Below are positions 1-9,898 of a stretch of 64,000 nt of DNA, one piece after another. The DNA is taken from contig NZ_BMSY01000014.1 in assembly GCF_014649395.1 (NCBI RefSeq), forward strand, positions 123,385 to 187,384. The letters are read 5' to 3'. A program made the translations under genes and the position numbers. The stretch comes from Streptomyces aureoverticillatus (GTDB lineage: Bacteria; Actinomycetota; Actinomycetes; Streptomycetales; Streptomycetaceae). Numbering within the stretch: the first letter of the stretch is position 1; each line of letters starts with the position of its first letter. The notes under the pieces are model-generated. The model saw only the letters and a program-made list of their open reading frames with translations. It was not told the DNA's origin and did not search any database.

Positions 1-1116
1 ACGCTCCGCACCGCCTGCGGCAGCCTCGACGTCCCGGTCCTGGAGGTCGTGTGCATCTCGGAGGGCCGCTTCTGGACGTACTGCTGTCCTGATCAGCGGT
101 GCTGCCCGGTGGACGGCACGCCGCTGCCTCCCGCGGGCACGTCGGTCATGGCGGCGGCCACCGCGTACGCCGGCCGTCAAGTGGGCCGAGATCAAGGACA
201 GTTGCGAGCACGGCTCACGCCGTGGCGCACTGCGGCCGCGGCGGCCCAGGAGCGCGCACTGCACGCTGCCGCAGTCGCGCTCGTGCCCAGGATCCTGGAC
301 GAGGGCGGCCATGACGAAGTCGCCGAGGAGACGCTCGACCTCGCCCGCGTCCTGATGGCCCGCCTGGCCGCGGCACCTCCAAGGCCCGACCCACTGGAAG
401 CGGACCTCCAGGACGACGAACTGCTGGCTCACGACGAGGCCGCCGCCCTGATCCTCGGCCTCCAGGACCGCACGACGCGGGACCGAGCGGCGGAGTGGAT
501 GGAGGGGGCAGAGGCGAAGTCGGCGCTGCGGCTCTGGCGAGCACTCGCCCGGCGCTGCGTCGGCCCCTTCCACGAGCACGCCGCGGCGCCCCTGACGCTG
601 GCGGGCTGGGTCGCCTGGTCCCTCGGTGACCTCATCGAGGGCCAAGAGGCGCTCACCATGGCGCTGAGCGCCGACCCGCACTACACCTTCGCCCTGCTGC
701 TCCACCCGGTGTGCGGCGCGGACGACGATCCGGAACCGATTCGCCGCATCCTGCGCGGCGAACGGGCCCGGCGCGAGCCGGACATCTCCCCAGCCGAGCT
801 CCGTGACGCGGACGAAGTCCCCGAACTCCTGGGTGACACGGACCACTTGAGTTCCGCGATGTCCGGCCCTGTCCCCGCCTCCACCGGTTCGGGTGCCGGT
901 GCCGACGTCGCGGGTGCCGGTGTCGACGTCGGTGCGGGTGCCGGGGCCCCGGCAGGAGCCGAAGCCAGGTCCGACACGGACGTCGGCTCGACGCCCCGCA
1001 GTCACCGCCGTCGACTCCGCTCCGCCGCCCGTGCGACGCGCCCGAGCGGGGGAGCGGGCACGGGACCGCGGAACCGACGGCCCGCCGTCAGGCGCGACAG
1101 GAGGAACGACCGGTGA
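1..1116 (+). CDS. DUF4192 family protein, C-terminal part (5' end outside window)
   Basis: The frame is open from base 1, so the gene enters from the left; the GTG at 49 is only an internal codon. The visible part matches the DUF4192 family of actinobacteria: an alpha-helical segment with an Ala/Glu-rich middle, the stretch GWVAWSLGDLIEGQEALTMAL near the C-terminal third, and ADPHYTFALLL just after it. The family has no established biochemical function. The last ~100 residues are low-complexity (Gly/Ala/Val/Asp repeats, then Arg/Pro) and look disordered. A strong AGGAGG at 1099-1104 lies inside the 3' end of the gene and is followed by a GTG at 1113 that overlaps this stop (GTGA). Confidence 0.8.
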   Translation, partial: TLRTACGSLDVPVLEVVCISEGRFWTYCCPDQRCCPVDGTPLPPAGTSVMAAATAYAGRQVGRDQGQLRARLTPWRTAAAAAQERALHAAAVALVPRILDEGGHDEVAEETLDLARVLMARLAAAPPRPDPLEADLQDDELLAHDEAAALILGLQDRTTRDRAAEWMEGAEAKSALRLWRALARRCVGPFHEHAAAPLTLAGWVAWSLGDLIEGQEALTMALSADPHYTFALLLHPVCGADDDPEPIRRILRGERARREPDISPAELRDADEVPELLGDTDHLSSAMSGPVPASTGSGAGADVAGAGVDVGAGAGAPAGAEARSDTDVGSTPRSHRRRLRSAARATRPSGGAGTGPRNRRPAVRRDRRNDR

Positions 1117-1476
1117 GCAGGGGATCCCGGCGCCATCCACCCTGGCCGATCCTGGCGGTGGCTGCGGTGGCTGCGGTGGCTGCGGTGGCTGCGGTGGCTG
1201 CGGTGTCTGGAGTGGTCTGGGCGGCTGGCGTGGTTGCGGTGGTTGGCGTGGCCGGGACGGCCCAGGCAGCCGGGGCGGTCGCGGTGGCTACCGCGACTGC
1301 AGTGGCCGCTGTGGTCGTGGAGACAGCGCACCGCCGTCCGGGCGGCTTCCTGAGACGGGTGCGTGACTTGGGACCGCCCGCCGCCGTTCACCTGAGTGGC
1401 GGTACCCGCGTCCGGGTCGCGCCGCTGCACCGCGACCGAGTCTCCGCAGCGCAGACAACGCAGAAGAGGCTGCCCC
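1117..1476. other. 360-bp interval with a 9-bp tandem repeat and an ambiguous coupled start
   Basis: The unit GCGGTGGCT is repeated in tandem at about 1158-1205 and decays into related Val/Ala/Trp-coding triplets down to about 1310. A GTG at 1113 with AGGAGG eight bases upstream would start a very hydrophobic peptide (PILAVAAVAAVAAV...). That frame has no stop until 4463, running through the next gene and into the Nudix gene, so it cannot be accepted as a normal gene. No terminator or clear promoter was seen. Confidence 0.4.
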
Positions 1477-3582
1477 ATGCACGTTCCCGCCCCGTCTCCT
1501 GTCTCCGGCCGGTCCGAAGTCGTCGGCATGCCCAAGAGATCCGACGGCGGGCAGACCGACAGACCACGCCTGCCCGCCCCGGCCTCCCGGCGCCCGCCCG
1601 CCGGACAGGCACTGGCACCCGTGGCACGCCGGCCCGGCGCCCTGCCGCCCGCGCATGCCTCGCTGGTCTGCGTCGCGCTGCCGGCGCTGGCCGTCTCCAC
1701 GGACCAGGGACAGCTCAACGGCCGCGGCCTGGAAGGCTTCTACCGCTCGGGCCGGCGTATGCTGTCGCGCTGCCAGGTCCGCGTGGCCGGGCGGGAGCCG
1801 GTCGCCGTGCAGGCCCGAATGCTCTCGGCCGACAGCGCCCGCTTCGTGGCCACCGTCCTTCCGTCGACGGAGGGCGGCCCGGACCCGGACATCGTCGTGG
1901 AGCGGATCCGGCACGCCGACGGCACGGAGAGGATCACACTGCACAGTGCGGCCAGCCGCCCCCTGCGCCTGCCCGTCGAGGTGTCGCTGGGCACGGACCT
2001 GGCGGAACTGGGCGCGGTCGCGTCGGGAACAGCCGGCCCGGAACTGCCCGCCAGCGTCCACGACTCCGGCATGCGGTGGTCCTCGGGCAGGGGCAACTGC
2101 GTGGTCACCGCCGTCCCGGCGCCCAAGGACGCCCTGGCCTCCGCCGGACTGCTGCGCTGGGAAGTGCAGCTCCCGCCAGGGGGCAGCCAGAGCGTGGAGC
2201 TGCGCGTCCGCCCCGATGGCGGCGGCCCGGTGCGAGCGGTGGGCCACGGCGCGAGCAGCCCGCTGGCCTCTGCCGGGGCAGTGGGCGACGACCCCACGGT
2301 GCAGCGTCTCCTGGAGACATCCGTGGCGGACCTGAGGGCGTTGTTGCTGCGCGATCCCGCCCGTCCAGCCGATGTGTACGTGGCCGCCGGGGCGCCCTGG
2401 CGCTGCGGCCTCGCGCCCGCCGAAGCGCTCACCGCCGCCCGGATGGCGCTGCCGCTGGGCACCAGGCTCGCCGTGGGCACGCTGCGCACCCTCGCCCGCA
2501 GTCAGCTCAAGGAACCGGGACCGCGGTCCGGCATGATCCCCGGACCGATGCGGGCCGCAGGGCCCCTGCTGCCTCCTGGATGCACGGGTGTCGAGGCCAC
2601 CCTCCTGTTCCCAGTGCTCCTCGCCGAAGCGTGGCGTTGGGGCATCCCGGAAGCGGACATGGAGGAGTTGCTGCCCCCTGCCGAGCGGTGCCTGCGCTGG
2701 CTCCTCGACGCCCTCGGCGACAGCACATTCCTCTCGGACCCCCACCCCGACGGCCCCGCCCGCTGCGAGACCCAGGCCCACGCGCACCGAGCGGCGCTGC
2801 TCGGCGCGGACCTCCTCGACACCCACGGACGTACGGGCGGCACCGACCTGCGGCAATGGGCGGAGCGGCTGCGCAGCCGGTTCCGGGAGGAATTCTGGGT
2901 GGCGGACCGGGCGGGCGGCAGGCCCGCGGCGGCACGCCGACCCGACGGCAGTCCGGTCTCGTACCTCACCGGGAGCGCGGCCCACCTCCTGGACACCGGG
3001 CTGCTCGGGGCCGGGGCCCTCGCCCCCGGGCTCCTCGACAAGGTGCAGACGGAACAACTCGCCAGGCTGCTCGGCGGCCCCACCATGGACTCGGGCTGGG
3101 GGCTGCGCAGCCTGGGTGCGAAAGAGACCGCGTACAACGCGTTCGGGCACCGGAGCGGCGCCGTCAGACTGCACGAGACGGCAGTCGCCGTGACAGGCCT
3201 GGCCGCCGCGGGCTACGAGAAGGAGGCTGGCTCGCTGCTGCGCGGAGTGCTCGCGGCGGCCGAGGCCTTCGGCCACCGGCTGCCCGAGATGTACGCGGGC
3301 GAACAGCGCGTGGCAGGGAGCGCGCCCCTGCCGCACCCGGCGGCCTGCCGTCCGGCGGCCGTGAGCGCGGCCGCCGGGGTGCAGCTCCTGACGCTGCTCG
3401 CCGGCATCCGCCCGGACGCGCCGGTCGGCACGGTGACGCTGAACCCCGTCCGCAGCGCGCCCCTGGGCGAGCTCGGCCTCACGGCGCTCAGGGTCGCGGG
3501 AGCTCCGTTCTCCGTGCGGGTGAGCAGGCTCGGGCTCGCCATGGTCGAGGAGGCCGCCGACGGCCTGCAGTTGGGGGTGTGA
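1477..3582 (+). CDS. Glycogen-debranching-type protein (GDE N-terminal domain plus alpha-helical barrel)
   Basis: About 701 residues from the ATG at 1477, chosen because AGAGG lies about seven bases upstream; the frame is open from a GTG at 1396. The N-terminal half has the beta-rich substrate-interaction domain of glycogen-debranching-like proteins: GRGLEGFYRSGRRMLSRCQV, then paired beta strands ending in a poly-acidic turn. The C-terminal half is alpha-helical and resembles an (alpha/alpha)6 barrel (LHETAVAVTGLAAAGYEKEA near the end). By family it would act on alpha-glucan or related oligosaccharides in the cytoplasm, but I cannot point to intact catalytic acids, so hydrolase activity is inferred. 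No signal peptide is visible. It is followed after 119 bp by the Nudix regulator, which has its own promoter-like sequence. Confidence 0.7.
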   Translation: MHVPAPSPVSGRSEVVGMPKRSDGGQTDRPRLPAPASRRPPAGQALAPVARRPGALPPAHASLVCVALPALAVSTDQGQLNGRGLEGFYRSGRRMLSRCQVRVAGREPVAVQARMLSADSARFVATVLPSTEGGPDPDIVVERIRHADGTERITLHSAASRPLRLPVEVSLGTDLAELGAVASGTAGPELPASVHDSGMRWSSGRGNCVVTAVPAPKDALASAGLLRWEVQLPPGGSQSVELRVRPDGGGPVRAVGHGASSPLASAGAVGDDPTVQRLLETSVADLRALLLRDPARPADVYVAAGAPWRCGLAPAEALTAARMALPLGTRLAVGTLRTLARSQLKEPGPRSGMIPGPMRAAGPLLPPGCTGVEATLLFPVLLAEAWRWGIPEADMEELLPPAERCLRWLLDALGDSTFLSDPHPDGPARCETQAHAHRAALLGADLLDTHGRTGGTDLRQWAERLRSRFREEFWVADRAGGRPAAARRPDGSPVSYLTGSAAHLLDTGLLGAGALAPGLLDKVQTEQLARLLGGPTMDSGWGLRSLGAKETAYNAFGHRSGAVRLHETAVAVTGLAAAGYEKEAGSLLRGVLAAAEAFGHRLPEMYAGEQRVAGSAPLPHPAACRPAAVSAAAGVQLLTLLAGIRPDAPVGTVTLNPVRSAPLGELGLTALRVAGAPFSVRVSRLGLAMVEEAADGLQLGV

Positions 3583-3673
3583 GGGCGCTGGGCGGCGGGC
3601 CGGAGGACACCGCGGGCCGGATGGACGGACCTCCGGGATCGCGGCCGGAAGCAGATGGCGTAGGAGGTGTTTA

Positions 3674-3695
3674 TCGTCAGGCAGACGACTATGAT
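3674..3695 (+). promoter_or_regulatory. Candidate operator and leaderless promoter of the Nudix regulator
   Basis: TCGTC (3674-3678) and GACGA (3684-3688) form a perfect 5-bp inverted repeat with a 5-base spacer. TATGAT (3690-3695), a near-consensus -10 hexamer, follows directly and ends six bases before the ATG at 3702, so transcription would start at or next to the start codon. The palindrome occupies the -35/-10 spacer, the position expected for a repressor. NrtR-type regulators commonly bind in front of their own or neighbouring genes; autoregulation here is inference. Confidence 0.5.
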
Positions 3696-3701
3696 CGCGG
3701 C

Positions 3702-4463
3702 ATGTCGCCCTACGACCCGTCGGCCTTCCCGCCCTTCGCTGTCACCGTCGATCTGGTCGTGCTGACCGTGCGCCGCCACGCGCTGTGCGCGCTGGCCGTG
3801 CGGCGCGGCGAGCCGCCCTTCCAAGGGCGTTGGGCACTGCCAGGCGGATTCGTGAAGGTCGACGAGGACCTGTCGGCGGCGGCGGCGCGGGAGCTGGTCG
3901 AGGAGACGGGCCTGTGCGCCCATGATCCGGACAGCCCGGTCCAGGCCAACGGGGCACATCTGGAGCAGTTGGCGACGTACGGCGACCCCAAGCGTGATCC
4001 GCGCATGCGGGTGGTCAGCGTCGCCCATCTCGCGCTCGCGCCCGACCTGCCCGCACCCCGCGCGGGCGGCGACGCCCACAGTGCGCGCTGGGCGCCGGTC
4101 GACGCCCTGCTCACCCAGGGCGGGTACGGCCGCGAGGGCGAACAAGCGGCGCCCCTGGCGTTCGACCACGCGCAGATCCTGGCGGACGGCGTGGAACGCG
4201 CCCGCTCGAAGATCGAGTACTCCTCCCTGGCCACGGCGTTCTGCCCGCCCGAGTTCACGGTCGGCGAGTTGCGACGGGTATACGAAGCGGTGTGGGGTGT
4301 CGCGCTCGACCCGCGCAACTTCCATCGCAAGGTGACGGGCACCCCGGGCTTCCTCGTCCCCACCGGCGGCACCACGACCCGCCAGGGCGGCCGCCCCGCT
4401 CAGCTCTTCCGGGCGGGCGGCGCGACACTCCTCAACCCGCCGATGCTGCGGCCGGACGTCTGA
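3702..4463 (+). CDS. Nudix hydrolase / NrtR-family transcriptional regulator
   Basis: 253 residues. The Nudix box is complete at about residues 49-71 (GFVKVDE, then RELVEETGL), so metal-dependent nucleoside-diphosphate-X hydrolysis remains possible. After the Nudix fold, about residues 160-235 (FTVGELRRVYEAVWGVALDPRNFHRKV) form the winged-helix domain typical of NrtR, the Nudix-related regulators of NAD and sugar-nucleotide metabolism. The start is set by the TATGAT six bases upstream, which suggests a leaderless mRNA. No NAD-salvage gene lies next to it, so its target is unknown. In some NrtR proteins the Nudix box is degenerate; here it is intact, and an enzyme of the ADP-ribose pyrophosphatase type is the alternative reading. 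Confidence 0.8.
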   Translation: MSPYDPSAFPPFAVTVDLVVLTVRRHALCALAVRRGEPPFQGRWALPGGFVKVDEDLSAAAARELVEETGLCAHDPDSPVQANGAHLEQLATYGDPKRDPRMRVVSVAHLALAPDLPAPRAGGDAHSARWAPVDALLTQGGYGREGEQAAPLAFDHAQILADGVERARSKIEYSSLATAFCPPEFTVGELRRVYEAVWGVALDPRNFHRKVTGTPGFLVPTGGTTTRQGGRPAQLFRAGGATLLNPPMLRPDV

Positions 4464-4633
4464 GAGCCGGCCCCGCCCGCGCGCGTCTGACTCAGCGGCT
4501 CGCGTGATGTCGCCCTGAGCGAAAAGCCAGAAATGTCGCGTTATCTTGCTGCGGTACCCACGGGGTTCGTCCGTCCCCGATCCGGCGGACTCGCCCCGGC
4601 CGCCGAGCGGTCGCACATCCCGCGAGAGAAGCG

Positions 4634-6559
4634 ATGATCCAGGCCATCGGACTGACCAGCAATCCCCGCCAGGAGCTCCCGCCCGCCGTCGACGACGTGT
4701 CCTTCGAGGCGCGCACGGGCCGTGTCACCGCACTGCTCGGCGCACCCGGCGCGGGCAAGACAACGGTGCTCAGGCTGATGCTCGAACTCCAACAGGGCCG
4801 CGGAATCACCTACTTCAGAGGCCGCCCGCTGCACCGCATCGCCCACCCCTCCAGAGAAGTGGGCGTGCTGCTCGGCGAAGTCCCCGGCCATCCGGGCCGC
4901 ACGGTGCGGGGCCACCTGCGGATGCTCTGCGCGGCGGTCGGCGTGCCCGTTCTGCGCGCCGACGACGTGCTGGAGGCCGTGGGCCTCGTCAGCCTGCGCG
5001 AGCAGCGGCTCGGCACGCTCTCGCGCGGCATGGACCGCAGGCTGGGTCTGGCCTGCGCCCTTCTCGCCAACCCGCACACGCTCGTCCTGGACGGCCCCGC
5101 CGACGGTCTCTCCGCCCGGGAAAGCGGATGGCTGCACGGCTTTCTGCGGGCGCACGCGGCCCAGGGCGGCACCGTTCTGTACTCCACCCATGACCCCAAG
5201 GAGGCCGCGCGGACCGCCGACCGGGTCGTCACGCTCGACTCCGGCCGGCTCGTCGCCGACCAGAGCGCGGCGGAGTTCGCCCGTACCCGGTTGCGCCCCC
5301 GGGTCGCCGTGCGCACGCCGTACGCCGCACGCCTCGCCGCCCTCCTGGCCAAGGAAGCGCGCTCACGCCGCTGGACCGTCGAGGTGGTGAAGGAGGACGG
5401 CAACAGACTTTCGGTGTACGGCAGCACCTGCGCGGACGTGGGGGAGACCGCGTTCCGGCACGGCATCCTCGTCCACCAACTCGCCGATGAAATCGGGGAC
5501 GCGGGTCCACCCGTGGCCACGGGGTGGCAACCCTCTCCTGCCCCTGAGCCCCCTGAGTCCACCCCGACGCCCGCCGAGACGCGCGCCCCCAACGCGCCGA
5601 CCGAGAAGCCCACGCCGGAGCACGCGCCCGGCGGGACCACGGATACGCCTACCGGGACCACGGACGCCCCCTCCCACGGTGATCAACACCCCTCTGATGC
5701 CCGGGAGTACGGCAAGCCGGGCCCATCCAAGGCGGGGACGAAGCCCCAGCCTAAGTCCCCCCTGCCACCCCCCATCACTGTCCGCACCGTCCGCAGCCCC
5801 TTGCGCCCGTTGCGCTACGAGCTGCGCCGCGCCACCGGAATCGGCACCGGATACCTCACGGCGGCCGCTGTCCTTGCCGTATCCGCCGTCCTGAGTGTCT
5901 TCCTCGCCCGGACCGGCCACACGCCGCAGCCCCGCCTGCTCGCCGCATGGCCCACCGAACTTCCACTGCCGCCCGCTGCCCTCGGCGCCGGACTGCTCGG
6001 TGCGTTCGCCTTCGGTGAGGAGTTCCGCCATCCCGCCCTCGCCGCGGACCGCGGCACCGTGCCGCGTCGACTGGGACTCCTCGCCGCGAAGCTCGCGGTC
6101 GCCGCGGCCTCGGCGCTGCTCTTGGCCGGGCTCACCGTGGGATGTGACGCCGCGCTGCTTCATCTTGTATACGGACCGGAGCTCACCGAAGTTCCCGCCG
6201 AATGGCTTTCCCTGAGCGCGAGTTGGACCACCCTCATGATCGGCTGCGCCTGGGCGGGTGTGCTGGCGGCGGGCGTGTTCCGGTCCACGACCGCCGGGCT
6301 CGCCGCTGTCCTCGCCGTGCCGATCGTCGTCGTACCCCTCGTACAAAAGGCGCTGGAAGGGCCGTCTGTGCGATCGGCAGCCGGTCTGCCCGGCCGGTTG
6401 CGCGACCTCGCGCTGGTGCAATGGCCCTTCGGAGTCGAGCGCTATCTGGCCGGGGGAGTGCGGCTGGTGGCTCAACCCGTCGGCAGCGCACTGACGTTGT
6501 CGGTCACCGCTCTGCTCTGCGCTTATCTGCTCACCACCACGCGCGGCAGGGCTCGCTGA
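4634..6559 (+). CDS. Single-polypeptide ABC exporter with degenerate ATPase motifs
   Basis: 641 residues. Residues 1-260 are an ABC ATPase: Walker A GAPGAGKT at 36-43, signature LSRGM at 129-133 (usual LSGGQ), Walker B HTLVLD at 148-153, H-loop His at about 186. The residue after the Walker B Asp is Gly (LVLDGP), not the catalytic Glu, so hydrolysis may be weak or absent. About residues 280-390 are a Pro/Thr/Glu-rich linker. About residues 395-641 contain six or so hydrophobic segments, an ABC-2-like permease fused in cis. ATPase and permease of this class are normally separate genes. Substrate unknown. The gene sits directly upstream of whiH, as I recall it doing in other Streptomyces, but no developmental role is shown by the sequence. 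Confidence 0.75.
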   Translation: MIQAIGLTSNPRQELPPAVDDVSFEARTGRVTALLGAPGAGKTTVLRLMLELQQGRGITYFRGRPLHRIAHPSREVGVLLGEVPGHPGRTVRGHLRMLCAAVGVPVLRADDVLEAVGLVSLREQRLGTLSRGMDRRLGLACALLANPHTLVLDGPADGLSARESGWLHGFLRAHAAQGGTVLYSTHDPKEAARTADRVVTLDSGRLVADQSAAEFARTRLRPRVAVRTPYAARLAALLAKEARSRRWTVEVVKEDGNRLSVYGSTCADVGETAFRHGILVHQLADEIGDAGPPVATGWQPSPAPEPPESTPTPAETRAPNAPTEKPTPEHAPGGTTDTPTGTTDAPSHGDQHPSDAREYGKPGPSKAGTKPQPKSPLPPPITVRTVRSPLRPLRYELRRATGIGTGYLTAAAVLAVSAVLSVFLARTGHTPQPRLLAAWPTELPLPPAALGAGLLGAFAFGEEFRHPALAADRGTVPRRLGLLAAKLAVAAASALLLAGLTVGCDAALLHLVYGPELTEVPAEWLSLSASWTTLMIGCAWAGVLAAGVFRSTTAGLAAVLAVPIVVVPLVQKALEGPSVRSAAGLPGRLRDLALVQWPFGVERYLAGGVRLVAQPVGSALTLSVTALLCAYLLTTTRGRAR

Positions 6560-6621
6560 CGGCTATCTGCCGCCTTTGGATCCCGTGGTGCGCGCAACTC
6601 TTTGGGGAGCGGCCATTTCTT

Positions 6622-6629
6622 TCCGATAA
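6622..6629 (+). promoter_or_regulatory. Putative sigma-WhiG -10 element of whiH
   Basis: TCCGATAA at 6622-6629 matches seven of eight bases of the sigma-WhiG/sigma-28 -10 consensus (GCCGATAA), about 95 bp upstream of the whiH start. whiH is a known sigma-WhiG target in S. coelicolor. The -35 region at the expected spacing is poor, so this is a candidate only. Confidence 0.55.
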
Positions 6630-6721
6630 CGCGTCAATTGGAGCGAGGTAAGCGATCACCCTTTCGTGTGCTTTTCACCAAAGACCTCAAGGGACTTGGG
6701 AGCCACGCCGACAACTGATCC

Positions 6722-7612
6722 GTGAGTACCCTTGCGCACACCATGATGACCGCCGCCCGCTCCGCAGACTCCGGCCTCGCCGGACCGGCGGGCGAACTCG
6801 ACCGCTACCCCTACGCGGAGGCGCCCGGCAACGACCGTGTGGTCGCGCCCGCGTGGGACGGTGCCGACCAGGACCTGGGCCGCGTGGGCCGGCGAGCCGC
6901 CGGCAGCCGCGGCCGCGGACTCCACGGCCAACTGGTCCAGCAGCTGGGCCAGATGATCGTCTCCGGTGACCTGGGGGCCGACCGGCCCCTGGTCCCGGAG
7001 GAGATCGGCCAGCGGTTCGAGGTCTCCCGCACCGTCGTCCGCGAATCGCTGCGCGTACTGGAGGCCAAAGGCCTCGTCAGCGCCCGCCCGAACGTCGGCA
7101 CGCGGGTGCGCCCGGTCAGCGACTGGAACCTACTCGATCCGGACATCATCGAGTGGCGGGCGTTCGGCCCGCAGCGCGACGATCAGCGGCGCGAACTCAG
7201 CGAGCTACGCTGGACGATGGAGCCGCTGGCCGCCCGCCTCGCCGCCGGACACGGCCGCGAGGAGGTGCAGCAGCGGCTCTCCGACATGGTCGAGATCATG
7301 GGCCACGCGCTGGCCCAGGGCGACTCGATCACCTTCTCCCGCGCGGACGCCGAGTTCCACTCGCTGCTCATCCAGGTCGCCGGCAACCGCATGCTGGAGC
7401 ACCTGTCCGGCATCGTCTCGGCCGCCCTCCAGGTCTCCGGTGGCCCCGTCACCGGCTGTGACCGCCCGACCGAGGCCTCCCTGGTGCACCACTCCAGGAT
7501 CGTCGACGCCCTGGCCGCGGGTGACGGAGCCGGCGCGGAGGCGGCCATGCGCCAGCTCCTCACCGTCCACCCGGAGGTGGAGCGCGTCGTGCCCGCTCCC
7601 CGCGAGCACTGA
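6722..7612 (+). CDS. whiH: WhiH, GntR-family sporulation regulator
   Basis: 296 residues from GTG 6722, which also matches my memory of the S. coelicolor N-terminus; an in-frame ATG at 6743 is an alternative because no Shine-Dalgarno is clear. Residues ~60-125 are a GntR winged helix (LHGQLVQQLGQMIVSGDL, then VSRTVVRESLRVLEAKGLV). The rest is a FadR-type all-helical FCD domain with Asp/His metal-ligand candidates (DAEFHSLL, LVHHSRI), so a carboxylate ligand is plausible. WhiH acts in early sporulation, in aerial hyphae preparing for septation. It lies directly upstream of hrdB, the conserved Streptomyces arrangement, and a sigma-WhiG-like -10 precedes it. Confidence 0.93.
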   Translation: MSTLAHTMMTAARSADSGLAGPAGELDRYPYAEAPGNDRVVAPAWDGADQDLGRVGRRAAGSRGRGLHGQLVQQLGQMIVSGDLGADRPLVPEEIGQRFEVSRTVVRESLRVLEAKGLVSARPNVGTRVRPVSDWNLLDPDIIEWRAFGPQRDDQRRELSELRWTMEPLAARLAAGHGREEVQQRLSDMVEIMGHALAQGDSITFSRADAEFHSLLIQVAGNRMLEHLSGIVSAALQVSGGPVTGCDRPTEASLVHHSRIVDALAAGDGAGAEAAMRQLLTVHPEVERVVPAPREH

Positions 7613-8146
7613 CCGCCCTCCGCGTCAGCACGGCAGCCCGTGCACGCCGCGCAGCATCGTTTCGCTGCTCCGATCGCCGCCTCGACATCCGTTGACGTTG
7701 ACGCCCGCCCGTGTCGCCGGGCTCCCCGCACCCCCCTCGGGGGCAGGCGGGTCCGGCGACACGGACGTGGGGGTTCCGCTGACGCCGTAGGCGGAGGACG
7801 ATGCTCCGGTGGTGTCATCGCGTACGCCGCCGCATGCCGACGCACGCCGACGCATACATCCGACTGGTTGATGAGGGAACTCTCGTCGCTTCTGACCGTA
7901 TCTAGCTGCTTTTGTGTGCTTACGGGGTGTGACTCGGGCCACGTAGATTGGGCGTAACGCTCCTACGGACAGCGCGATGACCTAAGAGGTGATAGCCGAG
8001 GAGGGAATACAGCCGTCGTTCACGGCGCTGTGCGAGCTCCACGGTCCCGCCCGCGCCGTCGGCACAATTCCCAGCCGTCGGTCGTCGGCTCCGGTCCACA
8101 GTGGACGGGGCCGGAAGCCGTTTTCCAACGTTCCGAGAGGTTGTTC
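7613..8146 (+). promoter_or_regulatory. hrdB promoter and leader region (534 bp)
   Basis: No gene is supported here. Two promoter-like elements are visible. GGGAAC (7875-7880), 17 bases, then GTA (7898-7900) resembles promoters of ECF sigma factors such as sigma-R, although GGAAT and GTT would fit better. TTACGG (7920-7925), 18 bases, then TAGATT (7944-7949) resembles a housekeeping promoter. In S. coelicolor hrdB has two promoters, one sigma-R dependent, so two starts are expected. The leader to the GTG at 8147 would be about 200 bases; GAGAGG (8135-8140) is the ribosome-binding site. Confidence 0.5.
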
Positions 8147-9694
<1,548 letters not shown>

Positions 9695-9735
9695 GCCGGA
9701 GCCGGTCCTCTCCGGCATCCGCGCACGGCGCCTCA

Positions 9736-9774
9736 GAAAGGCCCGGAGCCCCGTACGGAGGCTCCGGGCCTTTC
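9736..9774 (+). terminator. Intrinsic terminator of hrdB
   Basis: A perfect 15-bp stem (GAAAGGCCCGGAGCC at 9736-9750 with its complement at 9760-9774) and a 9-base loop; the stem ends in TTTC, giving a short U-tract. Confidence 0.9.
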
Positions 9775-9898
9775 ATCTGCCCGCGCGTGGGGTGTGTGGG
9801 CGTGTGTGCGGCTGCCTCCGTCCGCGTGGCGCGCGTGCGGGGCGTGGGGCGGTGATTGACTCTGGGTGTGCGATTGCAACCCAGAGTGAGGAGATCGC

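Noticed and set aside
893..1366. Gly/Cys-rich small protein overlapping the end of the DUF4192 gene
   Set aside because: The GGCGGCGGCG peptide is produced by the 9-bp repeat in an alternative frame; no ribosome-binding site.
1113..4463. A single 1,116-residue open frame from the GTG at 1113
   Set aside because: It runs through the debranching-type gene in the wrong frame (Arg/Pro/Ala-rich, no family features) and becomes meaningful only from 3702, the Nudix gene. High GC removes stop codons from shadow frames.
6650..6720. tRNA or other structured RNA upstream of whiH
   Set aside because: No cloverleaf or conserved stem was found; the segment is ordinary promoter DNA.
8003..8031. GGGAAT at 8003 as a sigma-R promoter of hrdB
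   Set aside because: No GTT or close match follows at 18-19 bases. The GGGAAC at 7875 fits better.
8030..8146. Longer HrdB starting at 8030
   Set aside because: The extra 39 residues are Arg/Pro/Ser-rich without conservation; GAGAGG and the known N-terminus support GTG 8147.
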